Positions 15,492 through 24,358 of a DNA stretch of 64,000 nucleotides are shown here, one piece after another. Below the pieces are notes generated by a model that was given only the letters and a program-made list of their open reading frames with translations, searched no databases and was not told the origin of the DNA. The stretch is from UBA8389 sp942493385 (lineage in GTDB: Bacteria; Bacteroidota; Bacteroidia; Bacteroidales; UBA1402). Position 1 is the first letter of the stretch. Each line of letters opens with the position of its first letter. The translations under genes were made by a program, and so were the position numbers. The stretch is from contig OW818699.1 of NCBI GenBank assembly GCA_942493385.1, positions 2,542,001-2,606,000 on the forward strand. Reading direction: 5' to 3'.

Positions 15492-17105
15492 TTGCTGATT
15501 TTTCGAGAAATTGTATCCAAAAAATTTATATCTTTCAATCAGGCTTGGCAATCGAATCAAGAAGTCGTCGTAGTTCTTATTGACAGGTTGCGTCCATTGA
15601 ACCTCGCAAAGTGCGGCCAAACGCGGAAGCAGCATGTACTCAACTTGACTGAATGTTGTAATGTATTCCGTCCATATATTTGCCTGTGCACCAAGTATGT
15701 ACTGTTGCTCTTCCCCTGTCAGAACGGAAGGTACGGGTTCCAGTGCATAGACTTTGCTCAGGGGCGCATAACCGCCTATGGCAAGTGGTTCAGCATCAAT
15801 AGGTCGAGCTTGATAATAATCGAAATACAGATGCGTATTGGGCGTCATGATTACTTTATGCTTCAGTCGAGCAGCTTGAATGCCACCAGCCATACCCCGC
15901 CAAGACATCACGATGGAATTGGGAGCCAATCCACCCTCTAGAATCTCGTCCCAGCCTATCAATTGACGGCCTTTGTCGTTGAGAATTCGCTCGGCATAAG
16001 TCATTATGTAACTTTGCATACGAGCTTCGGCTGAATGCTTTTCATCCGTTTTCAATCCCAAAGATTGAATACGAGCCTGGCATTTGGGACAATTCTTCCA
16101 TTTGGTTTTTGGACATTCATCTCCTCCGACATGAATGTATTTTGAGGGAAAGAGATTCGTTATTTCAGTCAATACTTCTCGAATGAAAACGTACGTTTGG
16201 TCATTTCCGGCACAAAGTACATCTTCCGAAACACCCCATTGACGCCACAAGGCATAGGGGCCTCCTGTACAACCCAATTCTGGATAAGCGGACAAGGCAC
16301 CCAGCATATGCCCTGGCAGATCAATTTCAGGTATCACATTGATGTAACGCTTTGCCGCATAGGAAACTACGTCACGAATTTGTTTTTGAGTGTAGAATCC
16401 GCCATGAGGAATGCCATCGTATTTTCCGGTGTTGTGACCAATGACGGTTTCTGGTCTCATAGACCCAATTTTAGTTAGCTTCGGATACTTTTTAATTTCA
16501 ATACGCCAACCTTGATCATCGGTTAAGTGCCAATGAAAGGTGTTGATGTTGTGCAAAACCAAAATGTCGATGTAGCGTTTGACTTCGTCGGCTGAGAAAA
16601 AATGACGGGCAACATCCAGATGAATACCCCGATAGGCGAACCTGGGCGCATCATTGATGATAACTCCAGGTAAAAGAACAACACTTGGAGCATTCGTGGG
16701 AATCGACTTTCTTAACGATTGAATGCCATAAAAAACACCAGCTTCCGTAACACCCTGAATCACAATTTTATCCGAACCTACAGTTAATCTATAGGATTCA
16801 AGATTGGTAGCATTTAAACCCAATGTAAGTTGGATGACCTTACTATTGGAAGTCTTTGTGACACAAGGAACTTCCCGACCCGTGATTTCTTTCAAATAAG
16901 CAGCCAAAAACAAGGCATTCGCTTTCATTTTCGGATTTCTGGCTGGATATTGAATCAAAACCTGATTATCCAACAAAAAATGCTGATCGGGTTGAAGATT
17001 GATTTCATTGGGTAATGGAATGACCCGGTAATCAATATCCAAGGTGTTTGCACTTAACGAAAAAAAACAAAGAACTCCAGTAAACAATGCAATTAGTTTT
17101 CGCAT
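15489..17105 (-). CDS. Beta-N-acetylhexosaminidase, GH20
   Basis: A 538-residue exported glycoside hydrolase that removes terminal GlcNAc or GalNAc from glycans. A signal peptide (about residues 1-20, ending SLSANT) is followed by a GH20b accessory domain and the catalytic TIM barrel. Barrel landmarks: HLDVARHFFSADEVKRYID near residue 158, HWHLTDDQGWRIEIKKYP near 192, and the catalytic Asp-Glu pair in HVGGDECPKTKW near residue 307, which uses substrate-assisted catalysis. No lipobox and no type IX sorting domain are seen, so it is probably periplasmic. Likely roles are peptidoglycan/chitin fragment or host-glycan use. Confidence 0.92.
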   Translation of the reverse strand: MRKLIALFTGVLCFFSLSANTLDIDYRVIPLPNEINLQPDQHFLLDNQVLIQYPARNPKMKANALFLAAYLKEITGREVPCVTKTSNSKVIQLTLGLNATNLESYRLTVGSDKIVIQGVTEAGVFYGIQSLRKSIPTNAPSVVLLPGVIINDAPRFAYRGIHLDVARHFFSADEVKRYIDILVLHNINTFHWHLTDDQGWRIEIKKYPKLTKIGSMRPETVIGHNTGKYDGIPHGGFYTQKQIRDVVSYAAKRYINVIPEIDLPGHMLGALSAYPELGCTGGPYALWRQWGVSEDVLCAGNDQTYVFIREVLTEITNLFPSKYIHVGGDECPKTKWKNCPKCQARIQSLGLKTDEKHSAEARMQSYIMTYAERILNDKGRQLIGWDEILEGGLAPNSIVMSWRGMAGGIQAARLKHKVIMTPNTHLYFDYYQARPIDAEPLAIGGYAPLSKVYALEPVPSVLTGEEQQYILGAQANIWTEYITTFSQVEYMLLPRLAALCEVQWTQPVNKNYDDFLIRLPSLIERYKFFGYNFSKNQQ

Positions 17106-17135
17106 GATGTTGATTTTTGGTTGATAGGATCGTGC

Positions 17136-19433
17136 TTATTCAATAAATCGCTTGGGGAAAAGAAGGAATCCCAGATTCACACCAACATTCCAATTGCCCT
17201 TGGGGAAACTGTACTTGTTCACATAAAGACTGATGTTGGTGATGGGCAAATTGTATACCAAGGCCACCTCGGCAAGGCTTTGAACATGAGACCAGGAGGT
17301 TTCTGTGAGTGCTTGAGCTAAATTGCCATCGTAAAGCGTCTGCAAGGGGAAAAAGCCATAGAGTTCACCGCGAAGATACAACGAGGGACGTATGTTCCAG
17401 ATGGGTAGGATGCCGATTCCAAGGAATTGATTTGACCTGAATGCCTCATTGAAGTTGGTCATACTGTGGGGGGTAGGTGTAAAACCTGGCGCCTGAATGA
17501 TGCTGGACGTGTAATTGTCGAGGGTTCGTTTGTTGTTGAAAACGAATTCACCCTTCGTACCGATTATAAAATGAGCACTCAGCGGTCTATAGCTTTCAAA
17601 TCCACCCAAAAGCTGAAAATAATTCAAGGGTACACTCTTTTTAACTGCATGTCCGAGCGTATCCCCATATTTGTAACTTTCAATGCCTGAAATCAATTGA
17701 ACGGTTGCATAACGCCTACTGCCAGTTACCGCGAACTGCTTGAGGTTCAACGTATTTTGCTCAAAATGCATGGTGAAAGATCCAAAACCGTAAATGCTCT
17801 TGTCATAAATATCAGAGGTAACTGAGCTAAATTTATCTTGAGAGTAGGTATCGACCATGTAGGCTCCACCAAGCGATAATTCCATTTTACCATGGTGATG
17901 CAATGGAAAGCCGTATCGGAACTTCAAATAGGTTTCCAACTGATTGACGAATGCTGGCAAATTACTAAGGTAAAAGAGTTTCTGATCTTGAAAATAACTG
18001 TAGTATTGTGTGGAGAATTGTATGGCTAGGTATTGGGGCATTTGTTTTGCATTGAAATTGAACTTAGAAATCAAATTAAATGCATTCAAAAACTTTCCCA
18101 TATAGGTTTCAGCCGTATACATCTGAGAATAGTCATTGATCACCTGATAATTGACCCCCATAAACAGTTGGTTTGAAACCGTCGAGGAAATGTTGGCACC
18201 GATGGCGATGTTGATGTTATCGTCCATTTCCACATCCAGATAGAGCTTGAAAGACTGATCGGCTTCCTGATAGACGGCATGTGGTATAATCTCCTTTATC
18301 TTACTGTTTTCCAACAACTTGAAGTAAGCGATCTTGAAATCTTCCAATGTGAAATAGCGGGTGCCGTCTTGTTTCAAGATGTTGAGCATGAAATCTCGCT
18401 GAATTTCGTTAACACCGTTGATCTCGATTTCTCGAAATCGTAAAGCAGGCGCCTTGCTTTTATAATAATAGCGTTTTAGGTTGAGTGCAAATGGATCCGA
18501 TCGCCTGGAAATCAGTTTCTTGATGGAATCCATATTGGCCATGGCGCCTTCATAGCCAATCTTGTAGGCGGCATCAACCTGATCGAAATCAAGCAAAGCC
18601 ACATCTTCCAGATTCAAGTTCAATTGTATGCCTTTACCAGGTGATATCGAATCTGGCATCGAATGCATGATCATATTCCTAAGCTGGCCCATCATGTCGT
18701 AGTCGTCCGGCAACTTTTCCAAATTATCAACGACACAACCAATCATGACGTCTGGTTGGAAATCGCTGGACATGACATTGATGGGATAATTGTTGTAAAT
18801 GGCGCCATCGTACATCAGATTGCCATTGACTTTAATTGCTTTAAAAACAAACGGAAAAGACATGGAGGCACGAATGGCATCTCCAAGATCTCCCTCCCTG
18901 AAAACAAATGCTTTACGAGTATAGACATTGGAGGCTACGGTTCTGAATGGAACGAACAAGCGATTGAAATCACCCTTGCATTGACCCGTAGCTTGGGAAC
19001 AGAGCTGGAGGAAAGCAAAATTAAGCTGAATAGGATTCAGTAGACTATTGGGTATCAGCTTTCTGGGATTGATGACCGAATCTTTCAATGAAATGGATGT
19101 GACCAAGATTTCGGGAGTTGGATCTGGCATACGGAAGAAATCCATGTATTGGTTTTCGACGGTGCCGTTTCTCCAGTTTTTGAATTCATCCGATTTGACC
19201 AATTCCAACATTTCGGCCGGGGAATAACCCATGGCGTACAGGCCTCCGACAACCGCGCCGATGGAGGTTCCGGTTATGTAATCGATGGGGATTCCGTTTT
19301 CTTCCAAAGCCTGAATCAATCCAATGTGTGCGATGCCCTTGGCACCGCCGCCACTCAGAACCAAGCCGACTTTTTGGGAGTAAGCAGGTCGCAACAAGGC
19401 TGAAAGTAGGACAATAAGCAGCAGTCGTTTCAT
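17136..19433 (-). CDS. Patatin-like phospholipase with BamA-type barrel (type Vd-like)
   Basis: A 765-residue protein with a signal peptide (residues 1-19). Its patatin domain has oxyanion loop GLVLSGGGAKGIAHIG near residue 23, nucleophile GTSIGAVVGG near 56, and the catalytic Asp in MYDGAIYNNYP near 211. A POTRA-like region (REIEINGVNEIQRDFML near 340) and a C-terminal 16-strand-type beta barrel follow; the last residues fit an outer membrane beta signal. This is the architecture of PlpD/type Vd autotransporters and related Bacteroidota lipases. Both catalytic residues are present, so phospholipase activity is likely. Whether the lipase faces the periplasm or the outside is unknown. Confidence 0.9.
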   Translation of the reverse strand: MKRLLLIVLLSALLRPAYSQKVGLVLSGGGAKGIAHIGLIQALEENGIPIDYITGTSIGAVVGGLYAMGYSPAEMLELVKSDEFKNWRNGTVENQYMDFFRMPDPTPEILVTSISLKDSVINPRKLIPNSLLNPIQLNFAFLQLCSQATGQCKGDFNRLFVPFRTVASNVYTRKAFVFREGDLGDAIRASMSFPFVFKAIKVNGNLMYDGAIYNNYPINVMSSDFQPDVMIGCVVDNLEKLPDDYDMMGQLRNMIMHSMPDSISPGKGIQLNLNLEDVALLDFDQVDAAYKIGYEGAMANMDSIKKLISRRSDPFALNLKRYYYKSKAPALRFREIEINGVNEIQRDFMLNILKQDGTRYFTLEDFKIAYFKLLENSKIKEIIPHAVYQEADQSFKLYLDVEMDDNINIAIGANISSTVSNQLFMGVNYQVINDYSQMYTAETYMGKFLNAFNLISKFNFNAKQMPQYLAIQFSTQYYSYFQDQKLFYLSNLPAFVNQLETYLKFRYGFPLHHHGKMELSLGGAYMVDTYSQDKFSSVTSDIYDKSIYGFGSFTMHFEQNTLNLKQFAVTGSRRYATVQLISGIESYKYGDTLGHAVKKSVPLNYFQLLGGFESYRPLSAHFIIGTKGEFVFNNKRTLDNYTSSIIQAPGFTPTPHSMTNFNEAFRSNQFLGIGILPIWNIRPSLYLRGELYGFFPLQTLYDGNLAQALTETSWSHVQSLAEVALVYNLPITNISLYVNKYSFPKGNWNVGVNLGFLLFPKRFIE

Positions 19434-19444
19434 AAAAAAGCAAC

Positions 19445-19490
19445 ATAAAAAAAAGTGCTTCGGAGTCTTGAAATACTCCGAAGCACTTTA
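19445..19490 (-). terminator. Terminator after htpG
   Basis: A perfect 14-bp stem, AAGTGCTTCGGAGT with ACTCCGAAGCACTT, has an eight-base loop and is followed by nine T on the minus strand. Confidence 0.85.
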
Positions 19491-19551
19491 TATTTTCGGA
19501 ATACTTATCAAAGATACATCAAACCTTTGATAGGTGTTCCTTCACTCTAAT

Positions 19552-21408
19552 TTAATCTATAAGTTCCACACTTCTTTTAACAAAGTTTGTTAGCGCTTCG
19601 CCTTTAAGCAAACCGTTCGAAAGTAGGGCCAGATCAATCAGTTGCTTGGCTTTGTCGTTATTGACGGCCTCTTCGGTCAGAAATTTCTTGACCAGCGGAT
19701 GGTCGGTGTTGACCACCAGTGAATAACTGGTCGGCATTTCGCCGTAGAAATTCATGCCTGGGTTCATGGCAGCCATTTCCTGCATGCGACGCATAAACTC
19801 GTTCAACGTAACCATGACAGGGAAACCGGTTTCACCCAGCGTTTCCAGTTGAACTTTGAATTCCGTCTTTTCCATGCTGGGCAATTGACTGTTGAACAAG
19901 TTTTTAAGGGTTTCCTGTTCAGGCTCGCTCAGTGTCAGTGTCGGTTTTTCACCCTTTAGGATGAGGTTGTCAACCACGTCGCTGTCCACACGTACAAAGC
20001 TGCTTTTATCAATATGTTGCTCGAGCTTGCTAACGATGTGCACATCCAGTTGCCCATCCATCAACAGTACATCGTAACCTTTCGCTCTGGCAGCTTCCAC
20101 GTAGGCATGCTGACCATCTTTGTCGGAGGTATACAGACAAACCAGTTTTCCATCTTTATCAGTCTGATTTCCAGCGATAAGCGTCTTGTACTCTTCGATG
20201 GTGAAACATTTGTCATCCACATTTTTTAGCAAGGTGAATTTCTCAGCCTTTTCCCAGAATTTTTCTTCGGTCAGAATGCCGTACTGAATGAAAATCTTGA
20301 GGTCGTTCCATTTGGCTTCGAACTGGGCACGGTCGCTTTTGAAGATGTCCAACAGGCGATCACCGACTTTCTTGGTGATGTGGCTGGAGATTTTCTTGAC
20401 GTTGGAATCACTTTGCAAGTACGAGCGGGAAACGTTCAAAGGAATGTCCGGTGAATCGATCACACCATGCAACAAAGTTAGGAATTCAGGTACGATGCCC
20501 TCGACAGAATCGGTCACATAGACTTGATTGCAATAGAGTTGGATCTTATTCTTCTGAATTTCAACACTGTTTTTGATTTTTGGGAAATACAGGATACCAG
20601 TCAGGTTGAAGGGATAATCCACGTTCAGATGAATGTGGAACAAGGGATCTTCGCTCATGGGATAGAGGTCCTTGTAGAACTTCAGGTAATCTTCTTCCGT
20701 CAAATCGGCTGGTTTGCGGGTCCAAGCGGGTTTGACGTCGTTGATCTGAATGTCCTCGTCGGTTTCCTCGTATTTATCTTCTTTCCATTCCTTTTTCTTT
20801 CCAAAAACGATGGGCACGGGAAGAAACTTGCAATATTTGTTCAGCAGTTCGCTGATCTTGCTTTCTTTTAGGAAATCGAGGTTGTCATCGTCGATGTGCA
20901 GGACGATGTCGGTACCGCGCTCAGCCTTTTCGATGGTGTCGATGGTGTATTCCGGTGAACCGTCGCAGCTCCATTTCACGGCTTCAGCACCTTCTCTAAA
21001 AGACTTGGTGACAATATCCACCTGCTTGGAAACCATGAACGTAGAGTAGAACCCAAGGCCGAAGTGACCGATGATGGCATTGGCGTCGTTCTTGTATTTT
21101 TCGAGGAACTCTTCTGCACCCGAGAAAGCGATCTGGTTGATGTACTTCTCGATTTCTTCGGCAGTCATACCGATGCCATTGTCTGAAATCGTCAACGTTT
21201 TGGCTTCGGAATCGATGGAAACCCGAACTTTCAAATCGCCGGTTTCACCTTTGAATTCACCAACGGAAGCGTAGGTTTTTAGTTTCTGGCTGGCGTCGAC
21301 GGCATTTGAAATGACTTCACGGAGAAAGATTTCGTGGTCGCTGTACAAAAATTTCTTGATGACTGGGAAAATGTTGTCGGTTGTAACCCCAATGTTTCCT
21401 TTTTGCAT
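19552..21408 (-). CDS. htpG: Molecular chaperone HtpG (Hsp90)
   Basis: A 618-residue bacterial Hsp90, an ATP-dependent homodimeric chaperone in the cytoplasm. The GHKL ATP site is clear: EVISNAVDASQKL near residue 31, DNGIGMT near 77, and the lid/phosphate segment GHFGLGFYSTFM near 112. The middle domain has IYFP-type strand LTGILYFPKIKN and NVSRSYLQSD near 326, containing the Arg that contacts ATP. The C-terminal dimerisation domain ends without an MEEVD tail, as in bacteria. It lies downstream of clpC with a terminator between, so each is a separate heat-shock-type unit. Confidence 0.95.
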   Translation of the reverse strand: MQKGNIGVTTDNIFPVIKKFLYSDHEIFLREVISNAVDASQKLKTYASVGEFKGETGDLKVRVSIDSEAKTLTISDNGIGMTAEEIEKYINQIAFSGAEEFLEKYKNDANAIIGHFGLGFYSTFMVSKQVDIVTKSFREGAEAVKWSCDGSPEYTIDTIEKAERGTDIVLHIDDDNLDFLKESKISELLNKYCKFLPVPIVFGKKKEWKEDKYEETDEDIQINDVKPAWTRKPADLTEEDYLKFYKDLYPMSEDPLFHIHLNVDYPFNLTGILYFPKIKNSVEIQKNKIQLYCNQVYVTDSVEGIVPEFLTLLHGVIDSPDIPLNVSRSYLQSDSNVKKISSHITKKVGDRLLDIFKSDRAQFEAKWNDLKIFIQYGILTEEKFWEKAEKFTLLKNVDDKCFTIEEYKTLIAGNQTDKDGKLVCLYTSDKDGQHAYVEAARAKGYDVLLMDGQLDVHIVSKLEQHIDKSSFVRVDSDVVDNLILKGEKPTLTLSEPEQETLKNLFNSQLPSMEKTEFKVQLETLGETGFPVMVTLNEFMRRMQEMAAMNPGMNFYGEMPTSYSLVVNTDHPLVKKFLTEEAVNNDKAKQLIDLALLSNGLLKGEALTNFVKRSVELID

Positions 21409-21472
21409 GTCGTTATAATTTTTAGTGTTGATTGCTGCGTTTGCTGTCTAGTTGGTCAGACACCCGAACAGG

Positions 21473-21511
21473 ACAAAAAAAATGCCAGAACCTAGGGTCT
21501 GACATTTTTGC
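21473..21511 (-). terminator. Terminator after clpC
   Basis: A stem AATGTCAGA/TCTGGCATT (one G-T pair) around CCTAGG-rich loop sequence, flanked by a run of eight T on the minus strand and five T on the plus strand. Confidence 0.7.
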
Positions 21512-21545
21512 ATTAATAGGGGTGTTTACTGACAGAACTGACAAA

Positions 21546-24083
21546 TTAGACGGGCAGATCGTTGATCATTCGAACCATGCTTTTGGTTTCAGCATTGTAA
21601 TTAAGCGTGATTCGGTCACCTTGTTTGAGATTTCCGCCAAGTATCAGTTCAGCCAACTCATCTTCCAAATATTTCTGAATGGCCCGCTTCAAGGGACGTG
21701 CCCCGAATTGCACATCGTAACCTTCGGTCGAAATAAAGCTTCTGGCTTCGTCGGTGACCGTAAGCAGATAGCCCAAGTCTTCAACCCTTTTATGGAAGGT
21801 AACCAGTTCCAAATCAATAATTTGAAGTAGCGAATCTTTGGAAAGCTGATCGAATTGAATGACATCGTCAATACGGTTCAGGAATTCAGGAGCAAAGGTC
21901 TTGGTCAGTGCTTTCTGAATGACTCCCTTGGTGTATTCGACGTTGCCGGTTTGACCTGGAGGGGTGAAGCCGACGCCTTTGCCGAACTCTTTCAACTGGC
22001 GCGTTCCAACGTTAGAAGTCATGATCAATATGGAGTTCTTGAAGTCGATCATGCGGCCCAGGCTGTCTGTTAAACGGCCTTCGTCCATGACTTGCAGCAA
22101 GAGGTTGAACACATCGGGATGTGCTTTTTCGATTTCGTCCAAAAGGATCACCGAATAGGGTTTGCGACGCACTTTTTCGGTGAGCTGACCACCTTCTTCA
22201 TAACCGACGTATCCCGGAGGAGCTCCGACCAGTCTGGAAACGGTGAATTTCTCCATGAATTCGCTCATGTCGATGCGGAGCAGAGCATCCTTGCTGTCGA
22301 ACATCGCTTCGGAAAGCAGCTTGGCAAGGTGTGTTTTACCAACACCAGTTGGGCCTACAAAAAGGAAGGCACCGATGGGGCGGTTGGGGTCTTTCAGTCC
22401 GACTCGGTTGCGTTGGATGGCCTTGACGACTGAATCCACGGCCTTGTCTTGTCCGATAATATTTTTCTTAATTTCATACCTCATTTTCAAGAGCTTATCA
22501 CTCTCTTCTTGAGCTATTCGTTGAAGTGGAACACCGGTCATTACGGCGACAACTTCAGCAATTTTTTCGGCATCCACCGGCTGGCGTTCCAGGTCGGCTC
22601 CGGTTTCCCATTCCGTCTTCATTAATGCCAATTGCTCGCTTTTTTGCTTGCCTTCGTCTCTGCAACTGGCTGCCAATTCGAAGTTCTGAGAGTTGACAGC
22701 ATCCATTTTCTGGCGGTTGCACTCATCGATTTCTTTTTCAAGGGCTTCGAATTCAGGGGGTACGCTAATGTTTGAAAGGTGTACGCGGGAACCTGCTTCG
22801 TCCAGGGCATCAATTGCTTTGTCGGGGAAGTTGCGATCGGAAACGTAGCGTTTGGTTAGTTTCACACAGGCTTCCAGCGCTTCGTCGGTGTACGTCACAT
22901 GGTGGTGTTCCTCGTAACGATCCTTGATGTTGCGCAGTATCTGAAGGGTTTCTTCGGGTGTGGTGGGCTCTACAATGATTTTCTGAAAACGACGCTCCAG
23001 CGCACCATCTTTTTCAATGCTCTTGCGGTATTCATCGAGCGTAGTGGCTCCAATGCATTGAATATCACCTCTGGATAGGGCTGGTTTCAGCATGTTGGCA
23101 GCATCCATCGAGCCGCTTGCATTACCGGCACCGACAATGGTATGGATTTCGTCGATGAACAAAATGATGTTCGGATTCTTCTGCAACTCGTTGAGAATGG
23201 CTTTCATACGTTCTTCGAACTGACCGCGGTACTTGGTTCCGGCCACCATGGAAGCCAGATCAAGTGAGATAACGCGTTTATCAAACAGAATTCGGGAGAC
23301 TTTCCGTTGAACGATTCGTAAGGCCAAGCCTTCCACGATGGCCGATTTACCCACACCAGGTTCACCGATGAGTACCGGATTGTTCTTTTTGCGACGACTT
23401 AATATCTGTGCGAGGCGTAAAATCTCGTTTTCACGTCCAACCACAGGGTCTAATCGGCCCTCAAAGGCCGCCTTGGTCATGTCATTGCCGAAATTATCCA
23501 ACGCCGGGGTATCGGTGCCACCTTGAGCCGTTTTGGTCTTAGGTTGGCTGGGAGCGCCTTGTTTGTCGTTTCCGCCATCCATGGTGTCGTCATCATCTTC
23601 GTTGTATTCAGTAAATCCAGGACCTGCAGATGGCGTGGGGGAGCCTACGATGCTGTCCTGCAATCTCAGCCATTCAAGGCCTTCTTCCTTCAGGACATCC
23701 GAAGCCAAGTTGTTGTTTTCCTTCATCAGGGCAAGCAACAAATGTTCCGTATCAATTTCACGACAGGTAAATCCTCTGGATTCCAAAGACTTGACCTCCA
23801 ATAAAACCATTTTAAGAACGCGTTCGGCCGTTTTGTCCAAGGGAATATCCGGACTGTGGTTGGGAACATCGTTTCGGATGGTTCTGGATTCAATGGAACG
23901 TTTGACGTGTTGAAGATTTATATTGAGTTTTGACAATTGCAAGATGGCCTTACTGTCTCGCTCGCGCAGGATTCCAAGCAGCAGATGCTCGGGTGCGATG
24001 GTCTCGCTTCCAAGCCGTTGCGCTTCCTCCAGGCTGAAACCTATGACGTCGTGCATGCCCTGTGAAAATTTTGCTGTATCCAT
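21546..24083 (-). CDS. clpC: ATP-dependent Clp protease ATP-binding subunit ClpC
   Basis: I place the start at 24083 because the product then begins MDTAKFSQGMHDVIGFSLEE, the standard start; the longer open frame adds 35 residues unlike the family. The 845-residue unfoldase has two N-terminal Clp repeats (residues 1-150), an acidic linker, AAA1 with Walker A GEPGVGKSA and Walker B ILFIDEIHT, a UvrB/C-like motif (DAVNSQNFELAASCRDEGKQ), and AAA2 with GPTGVGKTHLAK and VILLDEIEKAHPD. It feeds proteins to ClpP for degradation. The UVR motif separates ClpC from ClpA and ClpB. clpP is not in the window. Confidence 0.93.
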   Translation of the reverse strand: MDTAKFSQGMHDVIGFSLEEAQRLGSETIAPEHLLLGILRERDSKAILQLSKLNINLQHVKRSIESRTIRNDVPNHSPDIPLDKTAERVLKMVLLEVKSLESRGFTCREIDTEHLLLALMKENNNLASDVLKEEGLEWLRLQDSIVGSPTPSAGPGFTEYNEDDDDTMDGGNDKQGAPSQPKTKTAQGGTDTPALDNFGNDMTKAAFEGRLDPVVGRENEILRLAQILSRRKKNNPVLIGEPGVGKSAIVEGLALRIVQRKVSRILFDKRVISLDLASMVAGTKYRGQFEERMKAILNELQKNPNIILFIDEIHTIVGAGNASGSMDAANMLKPALSRGDIQCIGATTLDEYRKSIEKDGALERRFQKIIVEPTTPEETLQILRNIKDRYEEHHHVTYTDEALEACVKLTKRYVSDRNFPDKAIDALDEAGSRVHLSNISVPPEFEALEKEIDECNRQKMDAVNSQNFELAASCRDEGKQKSEQLALMKTEWETGADLERQPVDAEKIAEVVAVMTGVPLQRIAQEESDKLLKMRYEIKKNIIGQDKAVDSVVKAIQRNRVGLKDPNRPIGAFLFVGPTGVGKTHLAKLLSEAMFDSKDALLRIDMSEFMEKFTVSRLVGAPPGYVGYEEGGQLTEKVRRKPYSVILLDEIEKAHPDVFNLLLQVMDEGRLTDSLGRMIDFKNSILIMTSNVGTRQLKEFGKGVGFTPPGQTGNVEYTKGVIQKALTKTFAPEFLNRIDDVIQFDQLSKDSLLQIIDLELVTFHKRVEDLGYLLTVTDEARSFISTEGYDVQFGARPLKRAIQKYLEDELAELILGGNLKQGDRITLNYNAETKSMVRMINDLPV

Positions 24084-24358
24084 AATTCGTATTTGTTGCC
24101 CCCTTGAAATAGGGCTTGAAATGTACTGTTTACTGTTTAATTCGATTGCATTACGTCTCAAAAATAGACAATTCCATCCGTAATCCAAATGCTATGCTTC
24201 AAATACTTTGCCACAAGACAAATTGTCAGTTTTTTTGGCCGATTTATTTGTAAAAAACCTTGGTGGAATCGGGGGAAAGCTGTACATTAGCATACTTTTT
24301 GAGTTAAATCAACCTGCTCGATTGGAAAAACAAACTATATTTAAAAAGTTATATTTAA

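Noticed and set aside
24084..24188. Longer start of clpC
   Set aside because: The extra 35 residues do not resemble ClpC N-termini, whereas MDTAKFSQGMHDV is the usual start.
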